Below are positions 46,486-58,400 of a stretch of DNA of 64,000 nucleotides, one piece after another. The stretch comes from Bacteroidota bacterium (lineage in GTDB: Bacteria; Bacteroidota; Bacteroidia; UBA4408), in the NCBI GenBank assembly GCA_016721765.1, contig JADKHO010000001.1:496001-560000 (forward strand). Reading direction: 5' to 3'. The notes under the pieces are model-generated. The model ran no database searches. It was given only the letters and a program-made list of their open reading frames with translations, and was not told where the DNA came from. A program made the translations under genes and the position numbers. Position 1 is the stretch's first letter. The number at the start of each line of letters is the position of its first letter.

Positions 46486-49400
46486 CTACTCCACTTGCAA
46501 TTTCATCACTTTCCTTACATTGTTTTCGAGTTGAACGGTCACAAAATAAACACCGGGAGCCAAGCCGTTTAATCCCAGCTCAACTTTACTTTTTGCACCA
46601 TTCGTTGCTTTCAGTGATTTTGTTAAAACAACTTGTCCAAGCACATCGGAGATAGAAATCGAATAATTCCTATCTGCTCCCGTTACTACCACATTCACCA
46701 TTCGGGTTGCCGGATTTGGATACAGTTGTGCTGAAAAAGGTACAGTACTAAATTGCGACATACCATCAGGAGGCATTGCGGCTCGGTTTTTAATATTTGA
46801 ACGCGAGGTGCTTTTTGTAGCCATCATGCGTTGCGTAGGATCACAGTTTGTGCTAAAATCCATGGCAATTATATACCTGCAATTTGGATACTGATATGAG
46901 TTTAAATCGGTATAATTCAATCCCGCCAATGGGGATATATTAGTTGCTAAGGTATCGTTGAAAGGCCCTGATCCTGTAGTATCGCGCAAAACAGTATAAT
47001 ACCTTCCGGGATCTGTAATTCCTAAATAATCGTTCCAATAGAGTTTTGCTACACCGCCCCAGGTTAGGGTTCCATTTAAATTTATTGTTTTGTGAACAAT
47101 GGTTGCACTTAAACTCAATTGATTATTACAAGAATCCTTGGTTGCGATTTGATAAGCAACCGGATTTATAAGTGGACTTGAAAATGGATCCAAGTAACTG
47201 CTAACCGTATCGTTTTTAAGCGCTGCAATTCGTATCAAATTGGAGCCACCGGTTGGGTCGCTGTAAATCACAAAACTATCTACATAACTTTCCGTTGGTC
47301 GTTGCCAAAACAATAAGCATTGAACCGTTGCAGAATCAACAGTAGCATAACAAATTTCGGTAATAGGCACCGAATTAAAAGTAACTGCAAGCGCAGCCGG
47401 AATTCCGGAACCACACGCATTTACACCACTTACGGTTACATTACCGGATAAGGAAGTTGCCGGATAATTTACTTGAATAGATGTAGAATTTGTTGCTCCA
47501 ACTATGCTAGCATTCGCAGGCAAAGTCCAAGCATAACTACTTGCATTTGCTATAGCAGGAACGGTATAACTTATTCCGCTTTGATTAAGGCAAGCGCTCA
47601 CCAAACTTGCTCCTGTTATTGTACCTGCAGCAGCAGGATAAGGAGCCACATAAATATCAAACATCGGAGAAGAAATACCATTGCCGCAAGCATTCATCCC
47701 ATATACCTGAATGGTTCCGGAAGTAATACCCGGCGTCAGTTGAACAGTAATTTGCGGGTTAAGTGTGGTGTCACTTCCTGAGGTGCTAATAATCCCCGCT
47801 GATAAAATCCATTTATACGAATTAGCATTTGCAATGCTCGCTATTGTAAACGTTTCACTAAGGGCACCATCACAAATGGTATCGTTACCTGAAATACCTA
47901 AGGCCGTTTCGGGCAATGCATTCACTATAATTGAGAGCACAGATGCTGCACCTGAACCGCAGCCGTTACTTGCTTCAACAGAAATATCGCCAGAAACAGC
48001 AGCACTTCCGAAATCAACAGTAATTGTATTTTGATTAAAAGTATTGATACCTGCACCAGTTGGTAAAATCCAATTGTAAGCATCTGCTGCAGCAATGCTA
48101 GCAATAGAATAACTCACATTGGTTTGGCCTGCACATACTGTAGTTGTACCTGAAATTACTCCGGCTGCTCCGGGCACTTGAAGCACTTCTACATAATTCG
48201 TTTTGGTTTTGGTATCAGTACCCCCGGGTCCGCTAACAGTTAAGCTAACCGTTTTAAATCCGGTACTGGAATAGGTTACCGTGTGCGGGCCCACGCCGCT
48301 AATTGTTGCCGGAGAAGCTCCCGGTCCGAAATTCCAATTCCAAGATGTGGCTTGATTAGATGCATCCGTATAAGTAACCGTAGCACCTAAACACGTTTTA
48401 ATGGTATCAGCAGTAAAGTCTGCGAGTGTTACTATACACACTGCACTATTGCTTCTAATTTTAACGGTATCCGAACTATTTTGGCAACCATTGGCATTGC
48501 TGGTTGTCCAAACTAAAATGGTTGTAGTATCTACTGCAAATGCGGAGGCAATACTTGTTGCGGAACCGGTATTAATAATATTTGCTGATCCACTCACAAC
48601 TGACCATAAACCATTACCTACAATTGGGTTATTTGCACTGAGTGAAATGGATGAACCATTACATATTGTGGTATCGTTTCCGGCAAACGCGGCACTTGGA
48701 AGTTGCAAGAACGAAATCGTTACATCATCGCTTGTTGCTGTACAAGGTGCATTTGAAATAGTCCAACGCAAAGTGTAATTGGTTCCTGCAACTCCAGTAA
48801 AATTTGCAAGCGGACTAGTAGTAGATGAAAATGACCCTCCACTTCCTGCAACAATACTCCAACTACCGCTACCGACTATGGCTGCATTCGCACTTAAGGA
48901 TGCAGTATTGGCACCACATAAGTTTTGATCGGGTCCGGCATTAGCAAGTGTTGGGTTTTGATTAAATGTAACCAGCACATTGTCGCTCGAAACAGCACAC
49001 GATGCATTCGAAACAGTCCATTTTAAGGTATAGCTTACTCCTGCTGTTCCTGTGAAAAGAGAAGAGGCACTCGACGCATTTGTAAAACTGCCTCCAAGAC
49101 CCGAAACAACTGTCCATACTCCGGTACCAACAGGTGGTACTGTAGCATTCAGGAGTGTTGCAGTTACTCCGCATAAACTCAACTGGTCTATACCTGCATT
49201 TGCAGTACTCGGATTTTGTGGGAATGAAACCAAAACATCGTCAGTAGAATTTCCACAGGGCGCATTGCTAATGGTCCAGCGCAAAGTATAGCTTCCACCG
49301 GCAACTCCTGTAAATCCGGAGTTTGCAGCACTTGAGTTGCTAAAGCTTCCACCGGTGCCGGATACAACTGTCCATAATCCGCTTCCAATTGTTGGCGTGT

Positions 49401-52400
49401 TGGCGTTTAACGCTGTGCTTGTTACTCCGCATAAAGTTTGGTCGGCTCCTGCTGCTGCAATGCTCGGATTTTGAGGAAAGGATATCGTAACATCATCGCT
49501 TGTACTTCCGCAAGGTGCATTGGCAATGGTCCAACGGAGTGTATAGCTTGCGCCGGCAGTACCAATAAAAGTTGTTAAAGCATTATTACTAGAAGTAAAT
49601 GATCCACCAACTCCCGAAATAACAGTCCAAGTTCCTACACCAATTAAAGGCACATTAGCTGTCAGTGTGGTGCTGATAGCCCCACATAAAGTTTGATCGT
49701 TTCCGGCTAGTGCAATACTTGGATTTGGATTGAAGGTAATTGCTACATCGTCGGTACTGGATGCACAAGGCGAATTGGCAACTGTCCAACGTAATGTATA
49801 GCTGATACCCATTGTTCCGATGAAGGTAGATGTCGCACTGGCTGAATTGGCAAAAGAGCCGCCACTTCCCGATACAATGCTCCAAGTCCCTGATCCGGCA
49901 GTAGGTGTAATCGCGGATAACACAGTACTTGTAACTCCACATAAACTCAACTGATCTGAACCTGCATTTGCTATTGATGGATTTAAAGGGAATGAAATAA
50001 TTACATCATCACTTGATGCGGAACATGGAGCATTTGTTATTGTCCAGCGTAAAGTATAAGTATTTCCGGCAACTCCATTAAAGGTTGAAGCGGCTGAACT
50101 TGAATTTGCAAATGAACCGCCCGCACCACTAATTACCGTCCAAGTGCCTGTTCCTACAAGCGCAGTATTACCGGAAAGTGTAGCACTAGAAGCGCCACAA
50201 CTTGTTTGATCCGAACCGGCACTCGCAACTGTTGGATTCTGCGGAAAAGCAATAATTAAATCATCCGATGAATTACTGCAAGGCACATTAGCAATGGTCC
50301 AGCGCAAGGTATAGGTACTTCCTGCTGTTCCTACAAACACTGTTGTTGCAGAATTTATATTCGAAAATGACCCGCCTGTCCCGTTTACAACTGTCCAAGT
50401 TCCTATTCCAATTGAGGGTGCATTGGCAGCTAAGGTAGCGCTAGTAACTCCACAAAGATTAAGTTGATCTGGTCCGGCCGCTGCGGTAGTTGGGTTTTGA
50501 TTAAATGTAATCACAACATCATCACTTGAAGCAAGGCATGGAGCATTCGAAATTGTCCATCGCAAGGTGTAGGTATTTCCTGCTGTTCCGGTAAATGTAG
50601 AAGTTGCTAGAGCAGCATTCGAAAAGCTTCCGGTACCTCCTGAAACAATTGTCCATAATCCATTACCGGCTAACGGAACATTGGCTGCTAAGCCGGCCGT
50701 TGTTGTGCCGCATAAGTTCAATTGATCAGAACCCGCAAGTGCAGTGGAAGGAATTTGTGGAAATGAAATCGAAACATCATCAGTTGATGCCGCGCAAGGA
50801 GCATTCGAAATGGTCCATCGCAAAGTATAAGTTGTTCCGGCTGTTCCGGTAAAAGTAGTACTTGGTGAATTCGCATTCGCAAAAGCTCCTCCACTTCCTG
50901 TAATAATCGACCATACACCTGTTCCAACCAGCGGCGTATTTGCAGCTAACACTGTAGATGTAGCCCCACAATTACTTTGATCGTTTCCTGCAAGTGATAC
51001 GCTTGGGCTTTGTGGGAAAGAAATAGCCACATCGTCGCTCGATGCCGTGCACGGTGAATTGGAAATGGTCCATCTTAAAGTATAAGAATTTCCTGGTACT
51101 CCTACAAAAACAGAACTAGCTGAAGTTGCATTCGACAAGGATCCTCCACTACCACTAAGTATAGTCCATAATCCGGTTCCAACACTTGGAACATTTGCAG
51201 CAAGGCTTGCACTGGTTAATCCACAAAGGTTTAATTGATCCGAACCTGCGAGGGCTGTATTTGGGTTTTGATTAAATGTTATGGCAACATCATCTGTTGA
51301 GGAGGTGCACGATCCATTAGAAATGGTCCATCGTAAAATATAGCTATTACCTGCAGTTCCTGTAAAAGAAGAAACCGGTGAAGCTGCGTTTGAAAAACTA
51401 CCCGCACCGCCACTCACAATACTCCAGCCTCCTGTACCCACTGTTGGTGCATTTGCTGTTAGATTAGCTGTGGTAGTTCCACAAAGAGTTAGTTGATCAA
51501 ATCCAGCTTGAGATGTAGTAGGGACTTGTGAAACAGTAATTGCTAAGGTAGCAACTCCGCTATTGCCACAAGTGTTAGCTGCATACACAGTAACATTACC
51601 GGATACTGCAGACGCGCTATAATTAACAGTTATTGAGGTTGTTCCACCACCACTGGTAATGGATGCTCCCGCGGGAACAGTCCATACATAATTTGTTGCA
51701 AAAGTTACTGCCGAAATAGAATAAATTACTGCTGTTGTACCTGCACAAATAGCAGTACTACCTGTAATTCCGGTAGGAGTGCCGGGTGTGGCAATTACAT
51801 TAATATAATTCGTTTTAGTAGCTGTATTTGATCCTCCGGGGCCGGTTGCAGTGAGTGAAACTGTTTTTGCACCCGTAGCGCCATACGAAACATTATGAGG
51901 TCCCTGCGTGTTGGCACTGGCAGGGCTTGCATTCGCACCAAAGTTCCAATTCCATGCAGTAGCATTGCTGGATAAATCCGTAAAGGTGATTGTTGCTCCA
52001 GTGCAGCTTGTGGTACTGTTTGCAGCAAAATCAGCAAGGGTAGCTGCACAAAAACTTGCATTTGAATTTATTTTAACGGAATCACGTGAAGTAGGACAAA
52101 CTCCATTGCTAATGCTCCATACCAATGTTGCAATCGCATTGTTTGTGAATGCATTTGCAGTACTTGTTGGGGAGGATGTATTGGCAATAACACATGTGCC
52201 ACTTGCTAAGGTCCATGCACCTGTTCCAACAAGCGCTGTGTTTGCTTTTAAATTGATGGTGGAACCATTGCAAATATTGGTATCGTTACCAGCACTGGCT
52301 ACTGTTGGATTTAATGGGAAATTTATTAGCACATCATCACTACTGGCGGTACATGGAGAGTTGCTAATGGTCCAGCGTAAGGTATAAGAATTTCCGGCAG

Positions 52401-55400
52401 TTCCGGTAAAAGATGAATTTGCAGCTGCGATATTTCCAAAGGTTCCCCCCACTCCCGAAACTTTTGTCCACAATCCTGTACCAACAGTTGGTGTATTAGC
52501 TGCTAAGGTTGTAGATGTAGCTCCACAAAGGGTTTGATCGCTTCCTGCAGCAGCAGTAGTAGGATTTTTAGGGAAAGAAACAACGAGCGAATCAGCAGAA
52601 GCTGTACAAGGTGAATTGCTTATGGTCCAAAATAAAACATAGGTATTTCCGGCTACACCGGTAAATCCTGAACTCGCACTAGTTGCATTCGCAAGCACAC
52701 CACCTGTTCCCGTAAAAATTGTCCAAATACCAGTCCCGGCGCTGGGCACATTCCCGGAAAGGGTGGCACTAGTTAAACCACAGAGGGTTTGGCTTGCACC
52801 TGCATTTGAAGTTGTTGGATTTTTTGGAAAGGCAATTACCACATCATCACTTGAAGCTGCACAAGGTGCATTGCTTATTGTCCAACGCAAAGTATAACTT
52901 GTTCCGGCTGTTCCAATAAAAGTGGATGTGGGTGATGCCGCATTAGAGAAAGAACCACCTGCACCACTCAAGATTGTCCATGCACCTGTACCTGCTGTGG
53001 GTGTATTCGCAGCCAAAGTTGCTGAAGTTAGTCCACACAAACTCAGTTGATCGGGTCCGGCAGCTGCTGTAGTTGGGTTTCTTGGGAAGGAAATAGATAC
53101 ATCACTTGAGGAGGATGCACAAGGTGAATTGCTAATTGTCCAGCGCAAAGTATAGCTGTTTCCGGCTATTCCGGTAAAATTGGATGTTGCACTTGAAGCA
53201 TTGGCCAAACTTCCTCCTGTACCACTAAAAATTGTCCATAAACCTGTACCAACCGTTGGCACATTTGCTGCAAGCGCGGTTGTTGTTAAGCCACAAAGTG
53301 TTTGTGCTGTTCCGGCATCTGAGGTGGAAGGATTTCTTGGGAATGAAATAACTAGCGAATCTGCCGAAGCAGTGCACGGTGCATTTGAAATTGTCCAAAA
53401 TAACACATAGCTATTTCCGGCAACACCACTAAATGTAGAACTGGCGCTAGACGGATTTCCTAAACTTCCCCCGGTTCCTGAAAAGATGGTCCAAGTGCCT
53501 GTCCCCACAACAGGTGCATTTCCGGAAAGTGTAGTAGAAGTTGCACCACACAAGGTTTGACTGGCTCCCGCTGCAGCTGTTGTTGGGTTTTTAGGAAAGG
53601 CTATTACCACATCATCTGTGGATGGAGTACAGGTTGAATTTGTAATTGTCCAACGCAAAGTATAGGTGTTGCCTGAAGTTCCAATAAACGTAGAAGCCGG
53701 AGCTGCTGTATTTGAAAAAGAACCTCCTGTACCCGCAACAATTGTCCACGCACCGGTTCCAACAGTTGGGGCATTTGCTGCAAGAGTGGTAGAGCTAAGC
53801 CCGCAAAGCGCAAGCTGGTCAGATCCTGCTGCGGCGGTGCTGGGATTTAAAGGAAAAGAAATGGTAACATCATCACTGCTCGATACACAAGGTGAATTGC
53901 TTATGGTCCAACGCAGTGTATTTGTGCTTCCTGCTGCAGCGGTAAATGTTGCAAGCGGATTGGTAGTCGATGAAAAGGAACCACCGCTTCCACTCACTAT
54001 AGTCCACGCACCAGTACCTGAAGTCGGCGCATTAGCGGCGAGTGTGGCCGTTGTTTGTCCGCACCTTGTTTGATCTGATCCCGCATTTGCTGTGGTTGGT
54101 GCAGATACTACCGATACTGAAACTGAATCCTGCATTCTTAGTGTACAACCTAGCGAAGTAGTGGCGTAAATTGAATACGTTCCTGCGCTCGATATATTGC
54201 TAAAAGAAAGTGCTGTTCCGGTTCCGCTAAGACTCGTTCCTGTGGGAACTGAGTTTTTGTATAATGCATATGTAACACTATTGGTTGAATTACTCAAATT
54301 CACTGCTGTTGTTTGGCTGGAACAAATTGTTCCTCCACCGCTTACCAAGTAGCTCGTAGGCGGTGCACATCCATTAATTCGGATATAAAAATCTTGCGTT
54401 TCACCGCGCGGTATGGTAGTTAGGCAATTTTGCACAGAAGTTACAAGGCTGCCTCTCACTACCATCACCCGCATACGGGTTACACCAAGTGTTGCAGTTC
54501 CCGGAATGGTTATACTGGTTGTAAACGTTTGATTGGCTGTGGTAGGTGAAGCATACACAAACTCTCCAGAATCATCATAATCACCATCCTTGTTGTAATC
54601 AATCCAAACACCAAAACCTTCGGGATTAGCTATTCCCGCTGCAAGTGATAGGGTGTAACTGGAAAGTCGGCTAACATCTGTGGCCACATTGGGTGTGATT
54701 GTGGTGTAGTAATTAATAGTAGTATTGTTATCGTTTCCACCACAACTAAGGCTTGTATAATTGAGGGTGTTAAACACAACCGAAGCAATGTAATCGTTCG
54801 AACAAGTATTGTTTAAATAATTGGGATAGCAATAGCAAGTTGGGCCAACTGATGCTGTGCGCGCAACTGAAGGGCAACCTGCAATATCCCTTGCAATTAA
54901 AGTAATTGTTTGTGTAACAGCCGGGGTTGCGGTTACAGGTGACCCTGAAGCTGAACTCAAATACGTTGCAGGACTCCAATTATAGCTGACTCCACCGGTA
55001 GCAGATAAAATGGTGCTTGTGCCGGAACATGCAAAATTTATGTTTGGATTGGATGGGCCCGCGCCGATAGCAAGGTTGGCACCGTTATCAAAACTGGTAA
55101 CCCCTTGAGTGGTTGAAATTACGCGTATACGGTAACCGGTTCCAGCTGTAACCGTAGGCATTGTAAAAGTTGTAGACCCTGAAAAATTGGAGAAAACAGT
55201 ATCCAAATAGGTTGGGCTGGCAAAACTTCCGGAGGCATCAGAAAGCTGCACATAAAAGCTATTTGCAACAGGCAAAGAATCATTAACTGTCCAGGTAACA
55301 GTAGTGCTGGCATTGTCACAAAAAGGACCTGTTAAGCTTCCCGTTTGAATGGTATATGCAGCATTTTCAAGAAAATATTTTGCATTGTAATAAATGCTTG

Positions 55401-58400
55401 ATGCCGTTAAATCCATATCCCCATCTTCATCAAAATCGGCCGCAGCCAACACATTAACATAGCCAGGAGAAAAATTACCCAGCGGATAATTTAAAGCACT
55501 TAAGGAACCTGCAATATTTTGAAAAACAGAATATCCGGCAGCAACATCAAAAGAGGCTGCAACATCTAAATCGCAATCGCCGTCAAAATCAGCTAGAACT
55601 ACCTTATATGGTCCACCTGAAGCACTAATTGCAGTAGGCGTTCCAAAGGAATAAGCAGCTGCCCCAAATGCTGAAGCTAAGGTGCCGGAGGTATAGTTCG
55701 TCCAAACTAAATCCAAATCCCCATCTGCATTTAAATCACCCGTTTGTATATCGATGGGCAAAGTTCCCGCACAAGAAAAACTGTTTTGAAGCAACAAGTT
55801 ATTTTTATACAATTCATAAATACGAATAGTATTATCGACACAAGAAACAGCTACATCCTGAGTTCCACTTTCATCAAAATCGCCTGAAGTAATACCATAC
55901 ACCGCAGTTGTTGTGGATACATTGGCATATTCAAACATTTGCAGGCCAAAATTTTTAATAAAGCCCACTCCATTATCTGCTTGTGAACCATAAGCCAAGC
56001 CTATTAAATGGTTCTCGGAACCCAACATAGGAGTAATGCAGAATGGTCGATAGGATGTAGTTACGCTGAAGGGTCCTGAAAAACTCAAACTACCTTGATT
56101 GTAAAACAAATCAACGCGGTATTGGGATGCACATGCAATAGCAATATCCATATCACCATCTAAATCAAAATCGGCAATCGCCGCTGAACGCGGACTGCTT
56201 GAAAGGTATGTAAAACTAGGGTTTGCAAAAGTTCCGTTACCATTACCAAGTGAGATAGAGAAATTAGAACCTGCTTGATTCACATCTAAAATATCAGCAA
56301 ATCCATCGTTATTAAAATCGGAACTATAGGTATTTACAATGGAATTTCCGCTGCCGGTAAGCGCATGTTTTTTAAATGTTTTGGGCGCGACAGCCGCTGT
56401 TGCTCGGTATTGATAGCTTCGGGAAGGCATCTTACGCCCTGAGGAAGTCAACACAGAAGCATCGTTCATGTAAGTAACAAGTTCTCCAGGTTCAAAGGCT
56501 TGTGGATGAGCAAAAGTAACCGTACTTGTGCCTCCGCCACTGTAAGTTCCGCCTGCAGCTCCCGCCATGGATCCATGAACAACAAAATGATCGCTATTGA
56601 CCGTTGCTGCAGTAACAGCAGTGCTAAAATTCCAAACCACATTCGCTGCCGGGGATGCACAATTGTTTAAATCTGTGGGTGACACTGAGGTGATGTTCGG
56701 AGCATCTTCAATGTAAATAAAATAATCTTCTGTTTCCCCGCTACCGAAAATAGTACATGCATCAGCAGCGCCATTTGGACTACCCACTGCACGACTACGA
56801 ATGCGCATTCCGGTTAAACCCAAAGATGCACCTATAGGAATTGCCAAAGTGCCCACAACTTGAACATTGGCTGTAGAGGCGGTTGTAAGTTGAGTCCATT
56901 CACTGCTTTCAAAAACTCCATTTCTATTGTAATCAATCCAAACCGAAATAATGGAAGCAGCATTTGTGGTAACAGTTATGCTTTCAGAAGTTCCACGTGT
57001 GATGTAGGTAGTATTGGGAGAATAATTTCCATCTGAATTATAATCTTCGATTCCGCGTGAAGTATAGGATAAGCCACTTATTTGGTCGCAATTGGAAGAC
57101 TTACCGATTGTGTTGAGATTAACATAAGTGATTTGATTCGCTGCACATGAAACAGACGATAAATTTCCACCACAATAACAAAACGGGACTACCGAAACAC
57201 GCTGATTGTAATAATCGAAAGTATTTTTTGTTTCAACCAGCAATGGATTGGAAGAAATCATTCGAATGGAGTAATTGCCAATTGCAGTCCCTCCCGGAAT
57301 TGTAACCGATAAATTTCTACCGCCTCTTGCTGTGACACTTCCAATATTTACAGGCGATGCAAAGGATCCATTTGCATCGGAGAGTTGCGCTGTGAATACA
57401 TTTGCCACATTCATTGCGTTGGAATCAAGTACAGAAAAACTAAAAGTAAAACTTGTTGCGGCACACACTGAACGGGTAATCTGTGAACTAATTAAGTTAT
57501 TGTTGGCATAACTCACTGAATTATCCGCAATCCCAAAAAGTTCAGCCTTATTGCCGCCAAGAGTGATTGTACTGAGTGTTCGATTATAAGGATCGGAACC
57601 TGCTGCTGCTCCAGCCACCGGTGCATTCCATGAACCCGTGCTATTTCTTACTATTCCACAACTTGCTCTATTAAATAAATAATTTTCATTTGATTTATTC
57701 CATTGCAATTTTATACTTGTAAAAACACTTCCTGCTGCAGTTGATTCATTGACTTTCCAAACCGGTTCCACCACATGTGCATTTACATTATTGCCTATTG
57801 GCACTAATAACGAATTATACAGTGATTTAAAATTATTGTTATCCACAGCAACCCAGATGGTATCTGCAACAAATGTGCTTGCAGTGGTAATGGTTGCCGG
57901 CAAATAATTATCTAAATTCCCTACCGGAAAAATGTAGCTACCGGAAGGTGCAAGAAATCGCTTTAAAAATCCTCCTCCATAAAAATAATGAGTTGCATTA
58001 TATCCGGAAATGGTTGCAGCTCCCGGTATGTATAGTTTATAATCAATTATGGCTCTCCCATTTGTAAACACAAAGGAGGATAGGACACGGTGATTCGATT
58101 GAAATTCCACAGCATCAGGATTATTAATCTCCATGGTAGCAATACTTCCATTCGACCCGGTAACGTATTGCAAGTAGGTATTCTCAAACTTAAAACTGCT
58201 ATTTTGGATGGTTCCATTATTCGTGAGCTTATCTCCCAAAAAGTGAATAACACCGGCTCCGTTGACTTGTCCTGCGCCAACAACAATCATATCCCCTCCC
58301 ACAGAAATGGGGTTATTTACATTTAATGTTGAGGTTCCGTTTACTGTAAGGGTGTCATTTACCCCTGTATTAAAACTACCGCTGCTACCTACATTCAAAT

